In this document: piece by piece, positions 47,601 to 60,194 of the stretch
Layout: the number at the start of each line of letters is the position of its first letter
Position numbering within the stretch: the stretch's first letter is position 1
Source of the DNA: Leucaena leucocephala
Taxonomy: Eukaryota; Streptophyta; Magnoliopsida; Fabales; Fabaceae
Assembly: GCA_037074615.1 (NCBI GenBank)
Contig: CM073560.1
Coordinates: 5,773,501-5,837,500, forward strand
Direction: 5' to 3'
Length of the DNA: 64,000 nt
Position numbers and translations under genes: made by a program
Notes under the pieces: generated by a model
Databases searched by the model: none
Told to the model about the DNA's origin: nothing
What the model saw: only the letters and a program-made list of their open reading frames with translations

Positions 47601-50600
47601 ATCCCAAATATTTGAACTTATCTATTTGTGGAATAACTTGATCTCCCAATTTGACCTCCAAGTTATTTCTAACTTGCCTCTTATCAAAATTACAATGCAT
47701 ATATTCAGTCTTACTTCTACTCAGACGAAAACCCTTCGACTCTAAAGTACTTCTCCATAACTCAAGTTTAAAATTAATCTCTTCTCTTGACTCTGCCACA
47801 AGAACTATATCGTCTGTAAAAAGCATACACTTAGGGATTTCTTCTTGAATAGGCTTGGTTAGAACATCCACTACTAGATTAAATAAATAAGGACTCAAGG
47901 ATGATCCCTGATGAAGACCAATCCTTATGGGAAAATCCTTTGTTTCGCCCCCAGACGTTCTTACAGATAAGCAATATTATCATACAACTTGATATCTTAA
48001 GACAAAATGTCAATTTTCCTCTCACATAAAGGGGAATTTTTTTTAAAAAATGGACTGGTTATACATTTTATTTTAAGGAAAACAAAGGGGGCCTAAACCC
48101 AAGACTGGTTATACATCGACTAATATTATCTGCCAAGTGTCAACAATATTATAGTTTCACTGAGCAGGAAAATTAGAAGATACTTTTAAAAGCAAAAGTG
48201 ACTTACTTAACAGCACCGTAACCAATGGCCTCTGCTGTCTTCTCAACCTCCTCCTCAGACCAATCTTTAGCCGTTTCTAAAGAAATCAACAATTTGATGG
48301 TCATCTTCCAGTGCTTAGAATCTCAGTAAATGATATCAAAATAGGCATATACACTCATCAATGTTAGTCTACAAGAACTTTTTCTTTCCTGTAGATGCTT
48401 ACACGCACATAAGGTGGACTAGAAATTTCATACTTTCCAAGCATAATGTATCCAGTAATTTACCGCGTTCAATTAAGGCACTTTTGCTGCGATTCTTGGC
48501 TTCATCAAGCAAATCAACCAATCGAACAACTTCAGTGTTGCGAGTTCGAAAACGCTTCCCATCTTCCCCAAGAACAAGACCAAAGCCAACATGAGTCGCT
48601 TTGGGATATGAAGCATCATCTGCTGGCAGCCAGCCTGCACGCTTAACAGCCTGTAATAGAAATGGGAAGCTTGACAAGTTATTTCAAGTCTGACACTCAT
48701 ATCAAACATGACATGCACTCAAATTGCACCAGGGAACTTCGTGCTTATCTCAGAGAGCCGTGACTGGCTTCTTAGGTCATAAACTAAATAATAAGTCGTA
48801 TTGATTAATTAATACAGCAAGAAAAGTGGCAACATAAAATAATTATTTTGTCAAGAAAGTCATCCAACAAGGGAGACTACATTGGAAAAAAAAAATTTAT
48901 ACTATAACAAAATGCAGGAGAAACAAAATAATTTGGACATCAGCATCTGAAAGATACCTTGAAGACCATATCAAAGTGCTGCTGTTGCCCTACATCCGTA
49001 ATGTATATAAACCACTCAGCTTTTTCTTCATTTAGTCTATACCTATATGAACAAGTAACACATAGCATAATCAACATTTTTGTTGATATTTTTGCTTATG
49101 TAATCAGATAGAAATAGAGATAAGTATAAACAGATATAAACATGATTACTGAAGATGCAATAAAATTTATGGGGGGAGGGGGCATATTTATTATACCAAC
49201 AGATTCAATTAATGATCCATGGAATTAGTCTGTCAAATGTATGTGCATTATATTGAATGTAGCATAAACATCGCTATTTCATCCTAAGGAAACATTTTTG
49301 TAATATATTCAAAATGACAAACTAATGTATCAATTGTAAACATGACATTTAAGATTTCTAGTAGAGTAGTAGTAGTAAGGGAATTTATGCATAGATAAAA
49401 TGATTGATTTCCGCCCCATGTAGTCTTGATCTAATTGAAATGTGAATGTTATTCTATTAAGAAATTCTTGCCTAATTAACTCAATTAAATTAACAAAAAA
49501 AATAAATCTATGCTTTTTGCTTCTTTTAATTCCCAGAGATAACTGTCTCAATTTTGTTTCATCAGTCTCATAAAAAAAAAAATTACAATGCCATCATATC
49601 AACTCCAAAAGCCATGCTATATCTCATAAACAAACCAGTCATCAGAGTCTTTAACATGAAACGGTGAGATAACCATATTTAGTTTGAAATATTATACTAA
49701 GTAGCGTAAAATCAACTTGGATAGCAGAAAACAATTTCCACCATAGGGGAAAAAATAGCATACTAATTTATCATAATATTTGACTACTTGATAGTTGAGA
49801 AATTGACAACTGAAAGATTTTTTAGAAATTTGTCTAAATGAACCAGTAAAAGAAAGAAAGAAAGAAATCTTACCAAATAGCAGCTAGATCTGTAGAAGCA
49901 TAGTTGTAGCCACCATCACTCTTCACAACAATAAGTGGTATGTTTACCCCTTCAATAAATATCACACGAGCTCCTTCACTTTCTTCAATCAGTCCTTGTT
50001 GATTCAGTTTCTCTAAAACCCCAGGAATATAAGGATTATAAAAGCTCTCTCCCTGTGAAGGAAGATAACATCATTCAGTGATGGTAAAAAAATTTATGGT
50101 TCACAAACAATGTTCACTCAAGGGTAATTTTTTCATAAGTTTCACTGCTTATGGTAAATCCTGGGAATTTATAAAGCATCTGAGATTTAGCAAATGATCA
50201 AACCCTCAATAATAAAATAAGGAAAAGAAATACATGATCCAAATCCAAGGCATTCAATTAATAGACTAAAACGCATCTAAACTGCTAGATTTTCTAGCAA
50301 ACTCAAGGTAAACTAAACAAGCATAAAAATCCCATCGCAAATATCATGATAGCCCTCCCTAGAGTGAATAAAAAAGAAACTGCTACATTTACCTTCTCCT
50401 CCAAATGAACTCCGAGAAGTTCATAGACCCTGTGGAATTCAGTCCGGCTAATTTCACAAATTTGTGCCCATGCCTTACGGTATTTTGCTTCTCCACCCTG
50501 AAATTAAAATAAATACAATTGAAAATAAAGTCTTCCAAGATCTCACGAGAAGATCAAAAAAGAAAGTTATAAAGTTGAAAATTGACATGATTTACCTGGA

Positions 50601-53600
50601 GACGGACCACTGCCTGTTGTGCCCTCTGCTTAAATTCAGGATCACTGTCAAATCTCTGTTTTGAAGCCTTGTAGAACGTCTAACAAAATAGAGCTTCTTA
50701 TTAGAAAATAAACGACCATACTTTACTTTCTAAATGTCAAGAAAATGTTTTATGATAAAAGAAACATATAGATATGCATAACAAAAATAAAGAGAAACAC
50801 AATAATTGTTAGCAACAAAAGCTCTATTCAAGCAATGATATTCAATTCTAGGGTGAATGTCATTTCAAGGCATCGAAAAGGAGCAGTGTTAGCAGCAAAA
50901 GCTCTATTCAAGCAAGGATGTTCAATTCAATCTTTAAAGAACTAAGAAAAATGACAACAGAATTTATTTCAAACAGCACACTACCAATTTATTGCACACA
51001 CAAAGAAGGAAAAACGGCAGAAACAACCATTCGCAATGCTGCACGTTGAGAAGAATTTAACAACTGTTTGTTGAATTTGACCCAAAAAAAAAACACAACT
51101 GTTGGTTGAAACTATTATTTGCGTAGTCATAAATAGGCATTAATATTTTCTTAAACAGATTATATGCTATTTATAGAAAACCAGGCTTAACCCTGACTAC
51201 TGTAACATAAAAATAAATTAATCAGAAGTTCATACAGTGAATGAGATAATAACAATGTTTATCAGAAGGTCAGAGTTGAAGGAAGAATTTCCAGTAAAAT
51301 AGCAGAGTATACATCTAAATAAGATTACATGGAATTGTATTCAGTTCAATATATCTTATTACCTGAAGATCTCCAATAGCTGCTTCATTGACATTTTCTG
51401 GGTTTGGAAATTTTTCAAAAAGGAATTCAATTAGCATACCAAACTGCAAAACAAATACACAAACTTTGAGGCATGAGCAACATTATATCAATACCAAAAA
51501 GGAGAAATTATCCAAGGTCCAACAGAATATTTTATAATTCAATCATTTTTTAGGTAAGGATATCTCTTCGACATATCAAACAGAAGATTTCCCTTTTCCT
51601 AGTAAAACATTTTTTAGTTGTTCCTGATCTAGAAGGACATCTATTGTATCGTTGACCTTGGGTCCTCTGTATCTTGTATATATACCACTTGAATAAAAGA
51701 ATCACTTAACTCCACCGCTTTACAACTCAAGCCTTATATCAAAGACTCAAATTTTCTCTCTTGAACTCACAAGCACAAATTCCGATTTCAATTTGTTCAT
51801 GGCCTTTCGGGCAGGCGTCTTAAGCAAGTGATTGCCCAAAATATTATTTAGTTTTCAAAACACCATTTCAATGTTAACGAATCAATCACAAAGTCACCAA
51901 ACTAGACAATGTCCATGAATGAGCTACCAAAGTCCAAGAGCTTTTTACAATGACATGAAATCTTGAACAATGCAAATCCATATGGAACATGTGCTATTTT
52001 TATTGCACCAAAAGCATAACTTCAGAATCAAATATACCTGTGTTCCCCAATCACCAACATGATTCCGGCGGAGAACTTCTACATGTGAAAATTCAAGCAT
52101 ACGAGCTAATGTATCCCCAATAATGGTAGATCTCAAGTGACCAACATGCATCTCTTTTGCTATGTTGGGAGAGGAAAAATCAACCACTGCCCTCTTGACT
52201 GGAAGTCGTGGTGCCCATGTATCAATACCATCAATAAGCATCCTTTGTAATCTCTGTAACAGGAACTTCTAATGTAAGTATGAACAGACCACTTTAAGAC
52301 AAAGTAAATCAAACAAAGTGAAAACTTTTAGCAGCAGCCTCTTCAAATAGATGAATAAAGTGAAAGTAAAGAAAATGGACTCAAATACTAGGTAGATACA
52401 AATTGCAATTTTAATCTCAAAGATAGAAAAACATGGTTACATGTGCCATCCAATTCTTTGATAAGACAACATTGACAAATCCAGGCCCAGCTACAGAGCA
52501 TGATTCTACAATCTCAGATGGAGGAAGATTCTTCATGATGGTCTACACAAACAAAACAGAAAGGTCATCATCTGGCAATAACAAATAGATGCATAATGAT
52601 TAGGAAAAGAAGTAAAGAAATCATCACCACTATACCTGCCCAACGGATGGAGGACCCTTAAATTCTGTCTTCTTTCCTTTTATTTTAGACCATATGCCCA
52701 TTGCATTATTACTACACAAAGGAAAGTAACTTAGTTTAGCTTTTAAAAGGAGGATGAAGAAAATATGTTCTCTGTAGTCCTGTTCTAAAGATGACATGAT
52801 AAATTTACATTATCAATTCTCAAATTCAAATAAATCTTGAACAGGGTAAAAGATTAACCCACCATTGGTAGTCACCAAATTTTCCAGTGCAAGCAGCAAT
52901 TAAAGGCTCCACATCAGGCTCATCAGGTACTGTTGACTTGAGAGATACATCAAACAGTTTTGCCAATTGTCTCTTAACATTGCCCACATTATCTTCATCC
53001 TGGATCCAAACAAAAGAAAAATAGTTTCACACTCTTATAAAAAAGAACAGCCATGGATATTGCACCACACTACCACATTTTGTAGTAGAACGAGAACATG
53101 TATTGTCCTGGCAAAAAGAGTTATAGCTTGCGACAACAAAAGGCAGATACTTTATATATCTACTATATGAATTAGCTTACAACAACCGCCATTGTGGATA
53201 CGGATTGGGTCTTTGTCTTTGTCGCAAAAGTTAGTCTTCCGGATGCAACCTTCAGTAAATCTGTCTAGTTTCACAATGACAACAGCGTAAGTACTGCAGA
53301 CAGCTACTAAAATTTTGAAACAAAAAAAAAGAAACAGCTAATTAAGTGTAGTTTAGCCAAGGTAGCCTAAGTTTTGAAAGGAAACCCAAACCACATTTGT
53401 TCACACTGCATGATTAAAAAACAATGAATACTGCGCAAAAGGAATTAGCAGTATTGAAGTTGTTCATTAACTTCAAGAATAATAAAGAAAAAATAAAAAT
53501 GTCCCAAAACTCAACATGGAAAATGCAGTTGTCATACTAATATTGTACTCAGAGGAGAATAATGCAAAAAGAAAAATAAAACAATGTCATTACTCAAGAA

Positions 53601-54008
53601 CTTTAATGTTATCAAGGAGTCAGGATAAAAACACAATTTACCCAGAAGGGAAAAAACAGGGTGGGAAAGATAATCTACCAAATCAAACGAAATTAAGAAA
53701 ACTAGCACTCGTAAAAACCTAAGCTCCTCATAAATGGTGAATCCGCTTCCTCCAATAACTCAATTATCTTTACCATAAAACAATAAGAAGAAAAGACAAA
53801 TTAAGAAGCGAAAAAGATAATAAATTGTATTCAAAACAGAAAGAGTAGAAGTAAGAAGAGAGAGAAAGAGCAGGGGAGGAAGTAGAAGCAGACCAGCAGA
53901 AGACAAAGAAGAAGGCGAGGGAAAGTGGGAGAGGCTATTGAGAAGAAGAGATTGTGCAGAAGACGGCGCTACAGAGAGAGAGAAGCAACTACTACAACAC
54001 CCTAACAT
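44699..54008 (-). CDS. Arginyl-tRNA synthetase, long (organellar) and short (cytosolic) forms
   Basis: Class I synthetase that charges tRNA-Arg. Eighteen GT-AG exons, minus strand: 54008-53894, 53260-53181, 52999-52863, 52711-52636, 52542-52441, 52253-52038, 51443-51363, 50679-50596, 50497-50393, 50052-49874, 49042-48958, 48650-48464, 48276-48207, 46670-46601, 46331-46242, 45847-45779, 45550-45449, 44809-44699. They total 1,959 nt, 652 aa plus TGA. The N-terminal ArgRS domain follows residue 62; HIGH is HVGH (206-209) within FSSPNIAKEMHVGHLRS; GDWGTQFGMLIE follows. The KMSKS position reads GKRFRTR (about 451-457), the usual eukaryotic ArgRS variant. The DALR anticodon-binding region (YLLYAHARICSI, DERALGLHLL) ends LLGIVPVYKI. 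Residues 1-61 are Ser/Leu-rich and look like a transit peptide. An internal ATG at 53192 gives a 591-aa form, the usual cytosolic length. It resembles Arabidopsis At4g26300/At1g66530. Confidence 0.95.
44837..44955 (-). mobile_element. SINE, family C, in the last ArgRS intron
   Basis: Box A TAGCTTAGTAGC (complement of 44934-44945) and box B CGGGTTTAATCCC (complement of 44892-44904, with CpG-type decay of the GTTCGA core). The T-rich left edge is the A tail. Imperfect target duplications lie at 44822-44836 (GGCTCAAGTCAGGAT) and 44956-44969 (GGCTAAGTCAGCAT). Confidence 0.7.
47016..47975 (-). mobile_element. RTE-type LINE, 5'-truncated, in an ArgRS intron
   Basis: Non-LTR retrotransposon in the intron between ArgRS exons 13 and 14, on the same strand as the host gene. 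Its 283-codon open frame (47898-47047) begins inside the reverse transcriptase; the frame is open a little further upstream (GLHQGSSLSPYLF). It contains the catalytic FTDD form of the (F/Y)xDD motif in CMLFTDDIVLVAES. The C-terminal domain has FKYLGSIIQKDG, AMLYGSECWALK, EMRMLRWMCGHTRKDKIRN and RRPRDVPVRR, typical of plant RTE-like LINEs. The 3' end on the minus strand is the (TTG)n tail near 47016-47035. Endonuclease and most of RT are missing. The reading frame is unusually intact, suggesting a young insertion. Confidence 0.9.
53181..54008 (-). other. ArgRS alternative-start region with candidate transit peptide
   Basis: Exon 1 (54008-53894) encodes 38 residues starting MLGCCSSCFSLSVAPSS, with many Ser and Leu and no acidic residues. 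Exon 2 adds DLLKVASGRLTFATKTKTQS and then VSTMAVV. The donor (GCTG|GTCTGC) is weak, but its phase 1 exactly matches the acceptor at 53261-53262 (CAG|ATTTACTG). A frame kept open with no stop on both sides of the join, reaching an in-frame internal ATG, argues for a real exon. The composition fits mitochondrial and/or plastid import. Confidence 0.7.
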
Positions 54009-54542
54009 TATTACGTTTACTTAAATTTCTTTTTCTCTTTTATTTTTTATTGTAAATCTAAAAGTTTCAGTTTTTCAATTCCGCGGTGCTTTGATTCTGA
54101 TGCCCATTGGAGCCTCGCCTCCGCATCTCCTGTCGTTTCGGTTATCTGTTCGAGTTCAATGTGGCCGCTGTCGTGTCGTCCATTCGTAGGATTATTCTAA
54201 GTGCCTGCCTCTTTAGAAGAATCAAAACTATAATTTTAAAAGAATTTATAATTTAAATATTATTTTAAAAAATCTAAAATAAATAATTATATTTATTTAA
54301 AAAGCATTTTAAATCAAATTATAATTTTAGATAAGCTATTGGGAGTAGCTTCTAAAATAGTAAAAGAGTTTATAAATTACCTAATTATTATTTTATCCTT
54401 ATTTTTTCTTACACCCTCCCTCTTATTTCCTCTCTATTCTCTTTTCTCTCTTATCTCTTTTCCACTCTCTCTCATCTCTTATCTCTTTTCTCTACCCTTT
54501 CTCCTCTTTACTCTTTTTTCTCTTTTCTCTTTTCTCCACTAA
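54009..54542. other. ArgRS upstream region and pyrimidine-rich DNA
   Basis: The first 180 bp are GC-richer (to about 54190) and probably form the ArgRS promoter on the minus strand. A fragment of the hAT-like MITE interior (GGGAGTAGCTTCTAAAATAGT) follows at about 54200-54390. A TCTCTTTTCTC-rich tract covers about 54,415-54,538. Confidence 0.5.
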
Positions 54543-55075
54543 GGGCCTATTTGGGAAACTCCAAAACCTAGGTTTTAAAAAGGCTTCTAACCCAAACCTC
54601 GGTTTGGGGAAATTTTAAAACAAACAGTCATATTTGTCCTTAAATACCTTTGGGTTAAACCATGGTTTAAAACCTTGGTTTTGAATAAGCTACTGAAGCT
54701 AGCTTTTAGAACAGTAAAAGAGCTTATAGACTATCCAATTACTATACAACCCCTAATTTTTTTTTATACTCCTCTCTAATCTCTCTTCTCTACCCTCTCT
54801 ACTCTCTCTTCTCCACCCTCTCTCCTCTCTCCTCTCTACCCTCTCTCATCTCTCTTATCTTTTTTACCCTCTCTCATACTTTTAATCAAATCATACATTT
54901 TTTTAGTAATTTATCAATATAAAAAGTCATTCTAAAAATAACTATCTAAATACTTATTTATTTAGAACCACTTTTTTTCCATAAGCTCTTCTGTAAAAGC
55001 CATTTTCTATAAGCTGTCCAAAAGCTCTTTTTTCATAAGCCCTTTTTTAAAATCTTATCCAATCACACACTAACT
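54543..55075 (+). mobile_element. hAT-like MITE, copy 2, with pyrimidine-rich insertion
   Basis: It starts GGGCCTATTTGGGAAACTCC and carries the AAACCATGGTTTAAAACCTTGG and CAGTAAAAGAGCTTATAGACTATCC blocks in the same order as 27640-28017. A CTCTCTACCCTCTC tract (about 54,775-54,880) lies inside. It ends near AAATCTTATCCAATCACACAC, a decayed GGCCTGTTTGGATAAG end. A related tail recurs at about 55,090-55,295 (…TTTATCTAAACATGCC). Confidence 0.6.
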
Positions 55076-55295
55076 CTCATCTCTCATTTCTTATATTTTT
55101 AATAAAATCATACAATTTCTCGTAATTTTCTAATTACAAAAGTCCTTCTAGTAATAATTATCTAAGCACTCATTTATTTAGGATTATTTTTTTTTTCATA
55201 AAACTCTTTTCCAAAAAATCTTTTTTAAAAGCTGTCCAAAAATAGTTTTTTCTCATAAGCATTTTTTTAAAATTTTTATCTAAACATGCCTTAAA

Positions 55296-58200
55296 TATTA
55301 AATTATTATAAATAGTTAAAATTTATGGAATATCTAAGAAAAATTTGGACCAAGCAAAGAACCTACAAAAGCATTCAATTTATAAAACCTCATCTTACAG
55401 AATTATTCCCAGCAATCTAACAAAAAAAAAGACAAACAAAGAGAATCAAACTTCTTTGATTATTTATTTTATTTTATTTGACTAATAAAAGCATGGAGCC
55501 CACATAAGTTCCATCTTTATCAAGCATAAATATTCATGGGTTTATAAATAATTTTCGTTGCCCATAAATAGTTGGTAATAATAATAATAATAATAATAAT
55601 ATAATACAGTTCTGATGAATATTAGTGATAGTAATAAAATGCAATTTTATATACATTCTAATTCTAATATTCCTAAATACTCCTTTTTTTCATGCATAAT
55701 TCCTTTTTTCTTAAGAATATTTTTCAAACAGTACAATTTTGGAGTACGGTTTTTATCTATATTCTAGAGAAAAAAGGAAGATTTCAGGCAAATTTGAACA
55801 TTATTATGCAGTATTATTAATCAATATAATTGGCTTTACTTGTGGTGGAATATAATATAATCTCTTGCATTATTGGTGCATCTAATTGAATTATCAAAGT
55901 GTGAAATTCGTATGCCCCCAAAAATAGTTGTTTGCATCATTAATTTAAACAAAATAAAACCGACCCACAAAGGTAATCATCATTAGGGTACTTATTAGAT
56001 AAATACCAATTAATTATGCTAATTGAGATTAGGACAATAATATTGCAAAGCATCAATGCAGGTACCAACATAACAGAATAGTGATAAACTGTGTTAGATA
56101 ATAATATATTACGATGAAGAGTTCTTTCTTGTTAAAAAACTGTAGGTAAATCATACCCAAAATTAAAGAATGTTCTTTGTTGTTATCAATATCAAATATA
56201 GAATTTACAACAAATTGTATCATTTACAAGCTACAAATAGTATGCTTTTAAAAGAAAACATGTAATCTATGGGGAAAACATATCTAATTTTTTTTTTTGG
56301 TAAAAAGGAGGGCTATACACCCAATTAAACTAAAAAAATTAAGCTATATATATATATATATCAACTCCCAAATACACATTAATGACAAGATATTTTAAAT
56401 TTGAGGAATAATAATGTCGTATCTTCGTCTTATTTAACTTTTTTTTTACAAATACATCCGTCAGTATGTTTTTATTTCTAAGTATATGTTATAACTTTAA
56501 TTCCTATAATGACTATAGCAAGAGTCTTTAAATATGAAAACATATCTAGTTAAAGAGATTATTGGAAGGAATCTAGACCAAAAGATTTTCACAAGAGCTT
56601 CAAATTGCAAGAAAGTGGGCCATGAGACTAAAAGATGGAGTGAGATACGGATAAAGATCTAGTTTCAAATTCTTCTAGCGGAAACTTAATCGGCACATTT
56701 GGTTGAATTGCATGTATCAGGATTACCTGTATTTTGCCGATTTAAGTGTTTGGTTGGAACAGTCAAGTAATCCTATATAATTATGATTACAACAAATCAT
56801 GTAATTTCCATTACATAACTTTTGCTATATAATTATGATTCAAGTTTATATCCTTTTATTTTTGGTATTGATAGAATTAAAAAGATCATTTTATATCTAT
56901 TTTTATCTTTTAGATAAAATATAAATTTCATTACATGATTCCTCTATTGACATGCCAAACAAATGTTCTCTAATCATCATTCTATCATCTTATATTCTTT
57001 ACCATTATATTCTGTATGATTCTTTGAAGCAAACTGGTTATAAGAATTATCAAGGGTATGTTTGGTATAAAGGAAGTGGAAGTGTTAGTGAAAAATTTAT
57101 TTAGTACAATAGAAATTATTTCTATTTCTAACATTTTAGGTCATTTCAGTTTCACCAAAAAAATTGAAAAATGAGATGAAGCAAGTAGAAATAAAATATT
57201 TTAGATTATTTTTCCCAAATTATAAAATTCCTAAACAACTTTAACCCTTCCCAAGTTATAAAAAAAGTTATTTTAAACTATTTTACTCCAAATTATAAAA
57301 ATATATAAATCAATTATATATCTATTTCTATTTTACTAAACAAATTTTTAAAACTAATTTTTATCCTAATTTTATTTTTACTTCTATTTCCATCTAAAAC
57401 TCTCTCTGCAACTCTTCCAAACGGATCTAAGGGAAGGACCAGAAGTTGTTAACCTGGTTCCACTTTTGGATTGGGCATGTGTGAGAGGGAGAGGTTGCTT
57501 GGGACGGAGAATTATTTGGTTGGGGAAAGGAAGATAAATCAGAAATGCCTTTTTATTGTATCAAAAAAAAAAACAAAGAAATGCCTTTTTAGGGACCAAA
57601 GTGTTGCTTTAGAAGGTTTTTCCATGAGGCCCGAACCTTTTATTTTGGAGGGAGTGTGGTTCTGAGACCTCAGCAAAAATGATTGGATTTGAGAAAGAAC
57701 ATATAGCACCAATAATAAAGTTTAATTAAACTATGTAACAAAAAAAAGAGGTTAAATTAAACTTCTTTCCGCGCTAAGACTGATTATTACTGCATAATAC
57801 TCCTTTAGTTTTAGATGTAAATTAAATAATTATTTTATAAAAATTAATTAAATTAATTATTTTTAATAATGTGTTAATTTTCTCAAGATATCCCTTAATT
57901 ATTTACATTAAAACCCCTAAATAGAAAATCTTTTTAATAAGTACAATTAATCGAGATAATTTAAAAAAGAAAAGAATAGATTACAATCATATTTAGAATC
58001 AAAATAAACTTCACTAATTCGTATATTTTGGACTAAAAGAGGATGTTGCATCAAATGAAACACCGAACCTTTCACCAAACAACTTATTCCAAATATTTTT
58101 TGTTCTTTCAGCCCCTCTAAATATATTAATGGAATAGCTTATATCATTCAATTATTGACAGGTCATTTCAATTGCATGAAGTTTTAGTTATTTTATGAGT

Positions 58201-58686
58201 TACTCAAGAATTCCCTACAATTAAGGACATATACACGAGAAATATAATAAACAGGAATTTCTGGGGCATCTATTCCAAACATATGATCAGAATGAGAAAA
58301 TTTCTAATCAAATTAAAATTAGAATAGGTTAATTCAGATATGTAACTTTGCTCATTTGGAAAGGGCTTTCACTGAGAGTAGCATTCCTTCCTTTTCATGT
58401 TTTTTTTTATCCGGAGGATCAACGAGATCATGCTTAGACTTTAACCTTTGCAACAGAAAAAAAAAATGATTGCTTCGACATATGAGTTCAACATAGAAAC
58501 ATGTAATTGACGACCCATTCAGGCCAATGAATTATGTACCCAGAAAAAAAAATCAGGTATAAGCATGCAGATGCTGCTAGGTCACACATCAATTTATTGA
58601 CTGCAAGATTTAGGATTTTAACTTAATTTTACAACATACAAGATTGTATGTTAAGCCTACAAATATGATGATGGATAAAAGCAATC
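55296..58686. other. Intergenic between ArgRS and MPP-alpha
   Basis: No gene is seen. An AAT microsatellite lies at about 55,575-55,602. Segments at about 56,697-57,050 and 57,054-57,430 begin with GGCACATTTGGTTG and GGGTATGTTTGGTATAAAGG; the second ends TTCCAAACGGATCTAAGGG, consistent with a MITE having inverted ends. The 64-codon ORF at 57471-57665 is not convincing. Confidence 0.45.
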
Positions 58687-59818
58687 TCATTTTGAATGGA
58701 ACTTGCGGCTTACGGAGTCGTAGCTCGGAACATATAAAACTGCAAAACATGGGAAGACAAGAACAAAATTAACTTCCAAGAAGGTTAAAAACAATCATGT
58801 TAGGTTTTATGGTGGACAATGAATTACCGTCTCCTTGAGATGCCATTGTGAGAGGAGAAGAAATGAGCTTTTGGGAGATTGAGGTTATATCCTTCAAAGT
58901 TACTTCGTCCAATGCCTTCAAGAAGCTCTCCACCGGTTTCCTAAAAGGGGAAACACACCTCTTCATGTTAATTATAAAACCAATGGATTTCAGTTTTTTG
59001 CTTCTTTTGAAATGCCGGTAAGTAAGCAAATGTTAACATTGTTGACAAAGATGAAAATAATAAACAAAACTAATGGGGTGTCAGTACAACGTCAAGAAGA
59101 TAAAAATAATCCAATCTCTACAAATCAATCCCTGCCTCATTCAAACCACTAATATACACTGATCAATGTCAGGGACTGATTCTTTCTATAGTGACAATAT
59201 GGATTGATTTTCAGTTTCTAGACCCTAAGGTGGAAAGTAATTTGCTGCAAGTAGCATTCATATTAGACAGCTGATTTGCAACTCGCTAAGATACTAAAAT
59301 ACATCAAGATAAGTGCATGAAAAGCAAGAAAGAAATAACAATAATACAGTATTTCAATTAATTAATTTAGTAATAGCTTCGAATTAATTAGGGACTTTAG
59401 ATTGCCGAAGTTCAGCCATACCTCTCGCCATATGTCAAAACTTGTCTTCCTATATCTTCTGAAACAACCATCTGAATATGGAGGCAAGCAAATATTATTT
59501 AAAGAAGAAAGACCATGATCTATAGAAAAGTAACACGTCCGAAAACATCAGAGTGGATATTTGACATGAGCATACTTACTCTTGATTCCAAATTCATCAA
59601 AATTGCAGATTTAGTAGCCTGTTTAGCACGATCCAGCTCTACCTGGTCAACTGAATAGGAGCCCAAGACATAAGTAAATGACTACCCACACAAATTTGGA
59701 AATCAAGAAGCAAATCCAAGTCTAATACAGAGCCTGATTGCACACCTTTTCCAGCTGTAGCAACTGCAAGAAGCTCATTTGCTGTTATATCAATGGCTGT
59801 TGACACGAAATCAGAACC
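58687..59818 (-). CDS. Mitochondrial processing peptidase alpha subunit, C-terminal exons
   Basis: MPP-alpha is the non-catalytic subunit that guides presequences into the peptidase; in plants it is part of the cytochrome bc1 complex. Five exons, minus strand: 59818-59746, 59650-59580, 59471-59422, 58940-58828, 58739-58687. They give 360 nt, the last 119 residues plus TGA. Matches to the family are GSDFVSTAIDITANELLAVA, DRAKQATKSAILMNLESR, VSEDIGRQVLTYGERKPVESF, LTLKDI-like TLKDITSISQKL, PLTMASQGD and VPSYDSVSRKF. All junctions are in phase and no stops intervene. The rest of the protein (about 380 residues) should lie further right, but no matching exon is seen from 59819 to 64000. The next intron is therefore over 4 kb, or this is a partial gene copy. 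That intron contains a SINE and a young LTR element. Confidence 0.85.
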
Positions 59819-60051
59819 CTGAAAAGAAAGGTCACAGATGATATTTAACAATAATAACAATGTTACGAATACATGTAAAGACTTGCAAAGGAATACAAGA
59901 ACCTTTCAGCCACGGTATAGAATACAGCGCTTGTGCACATACTTTTAGTTAATAGGAAAAAAGGCAATTTTGAATTAAATTGTGATGGAGTGGCCAAAAG
60001 AAAAGAATCAACATGTGCTAGAGACCAAGGTAGCATAGGTTTTCTTTATTA

Positions 60052-60194
60052 CTTTTTTTTAGCTATAAGCCTAGGGTATCAACAATGAATAATCCCCTTG
60101 CACTATAGACTTCCCGAATAGGTTTTAGTACTAGCCATGAGACCAACTCTCCATACACACCACTAGGGATCGAACCCCTAACTAGATGTTTAAG
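60052..60194 (-). mobile_element. SINE, family D, next to MPP-alpha
   Basis: Flanked by a perfect 15-bp duplication AGGTTTTCTTTATTA (60037-60051 and 60195-60209). A perfect box B, GGGGTTCGATCCC, lies on the minus strand (complement of 60167-60179), and the T run at the left edge is the A tail. No box A is seen in the short piece before box B, so this copy is probably 5'-truncated. Confidence 0.85.

Noticed and set aside
53760..53893. Extension of the ArgRS exon-1 frame to the stop at 53760
   Set aside because: The frame after 53894 becomes a Leu/Phe-rich run ending in a stop. Splicing at 53894 to 53260 gives exact phase into the synthetase, so the extension is intron.
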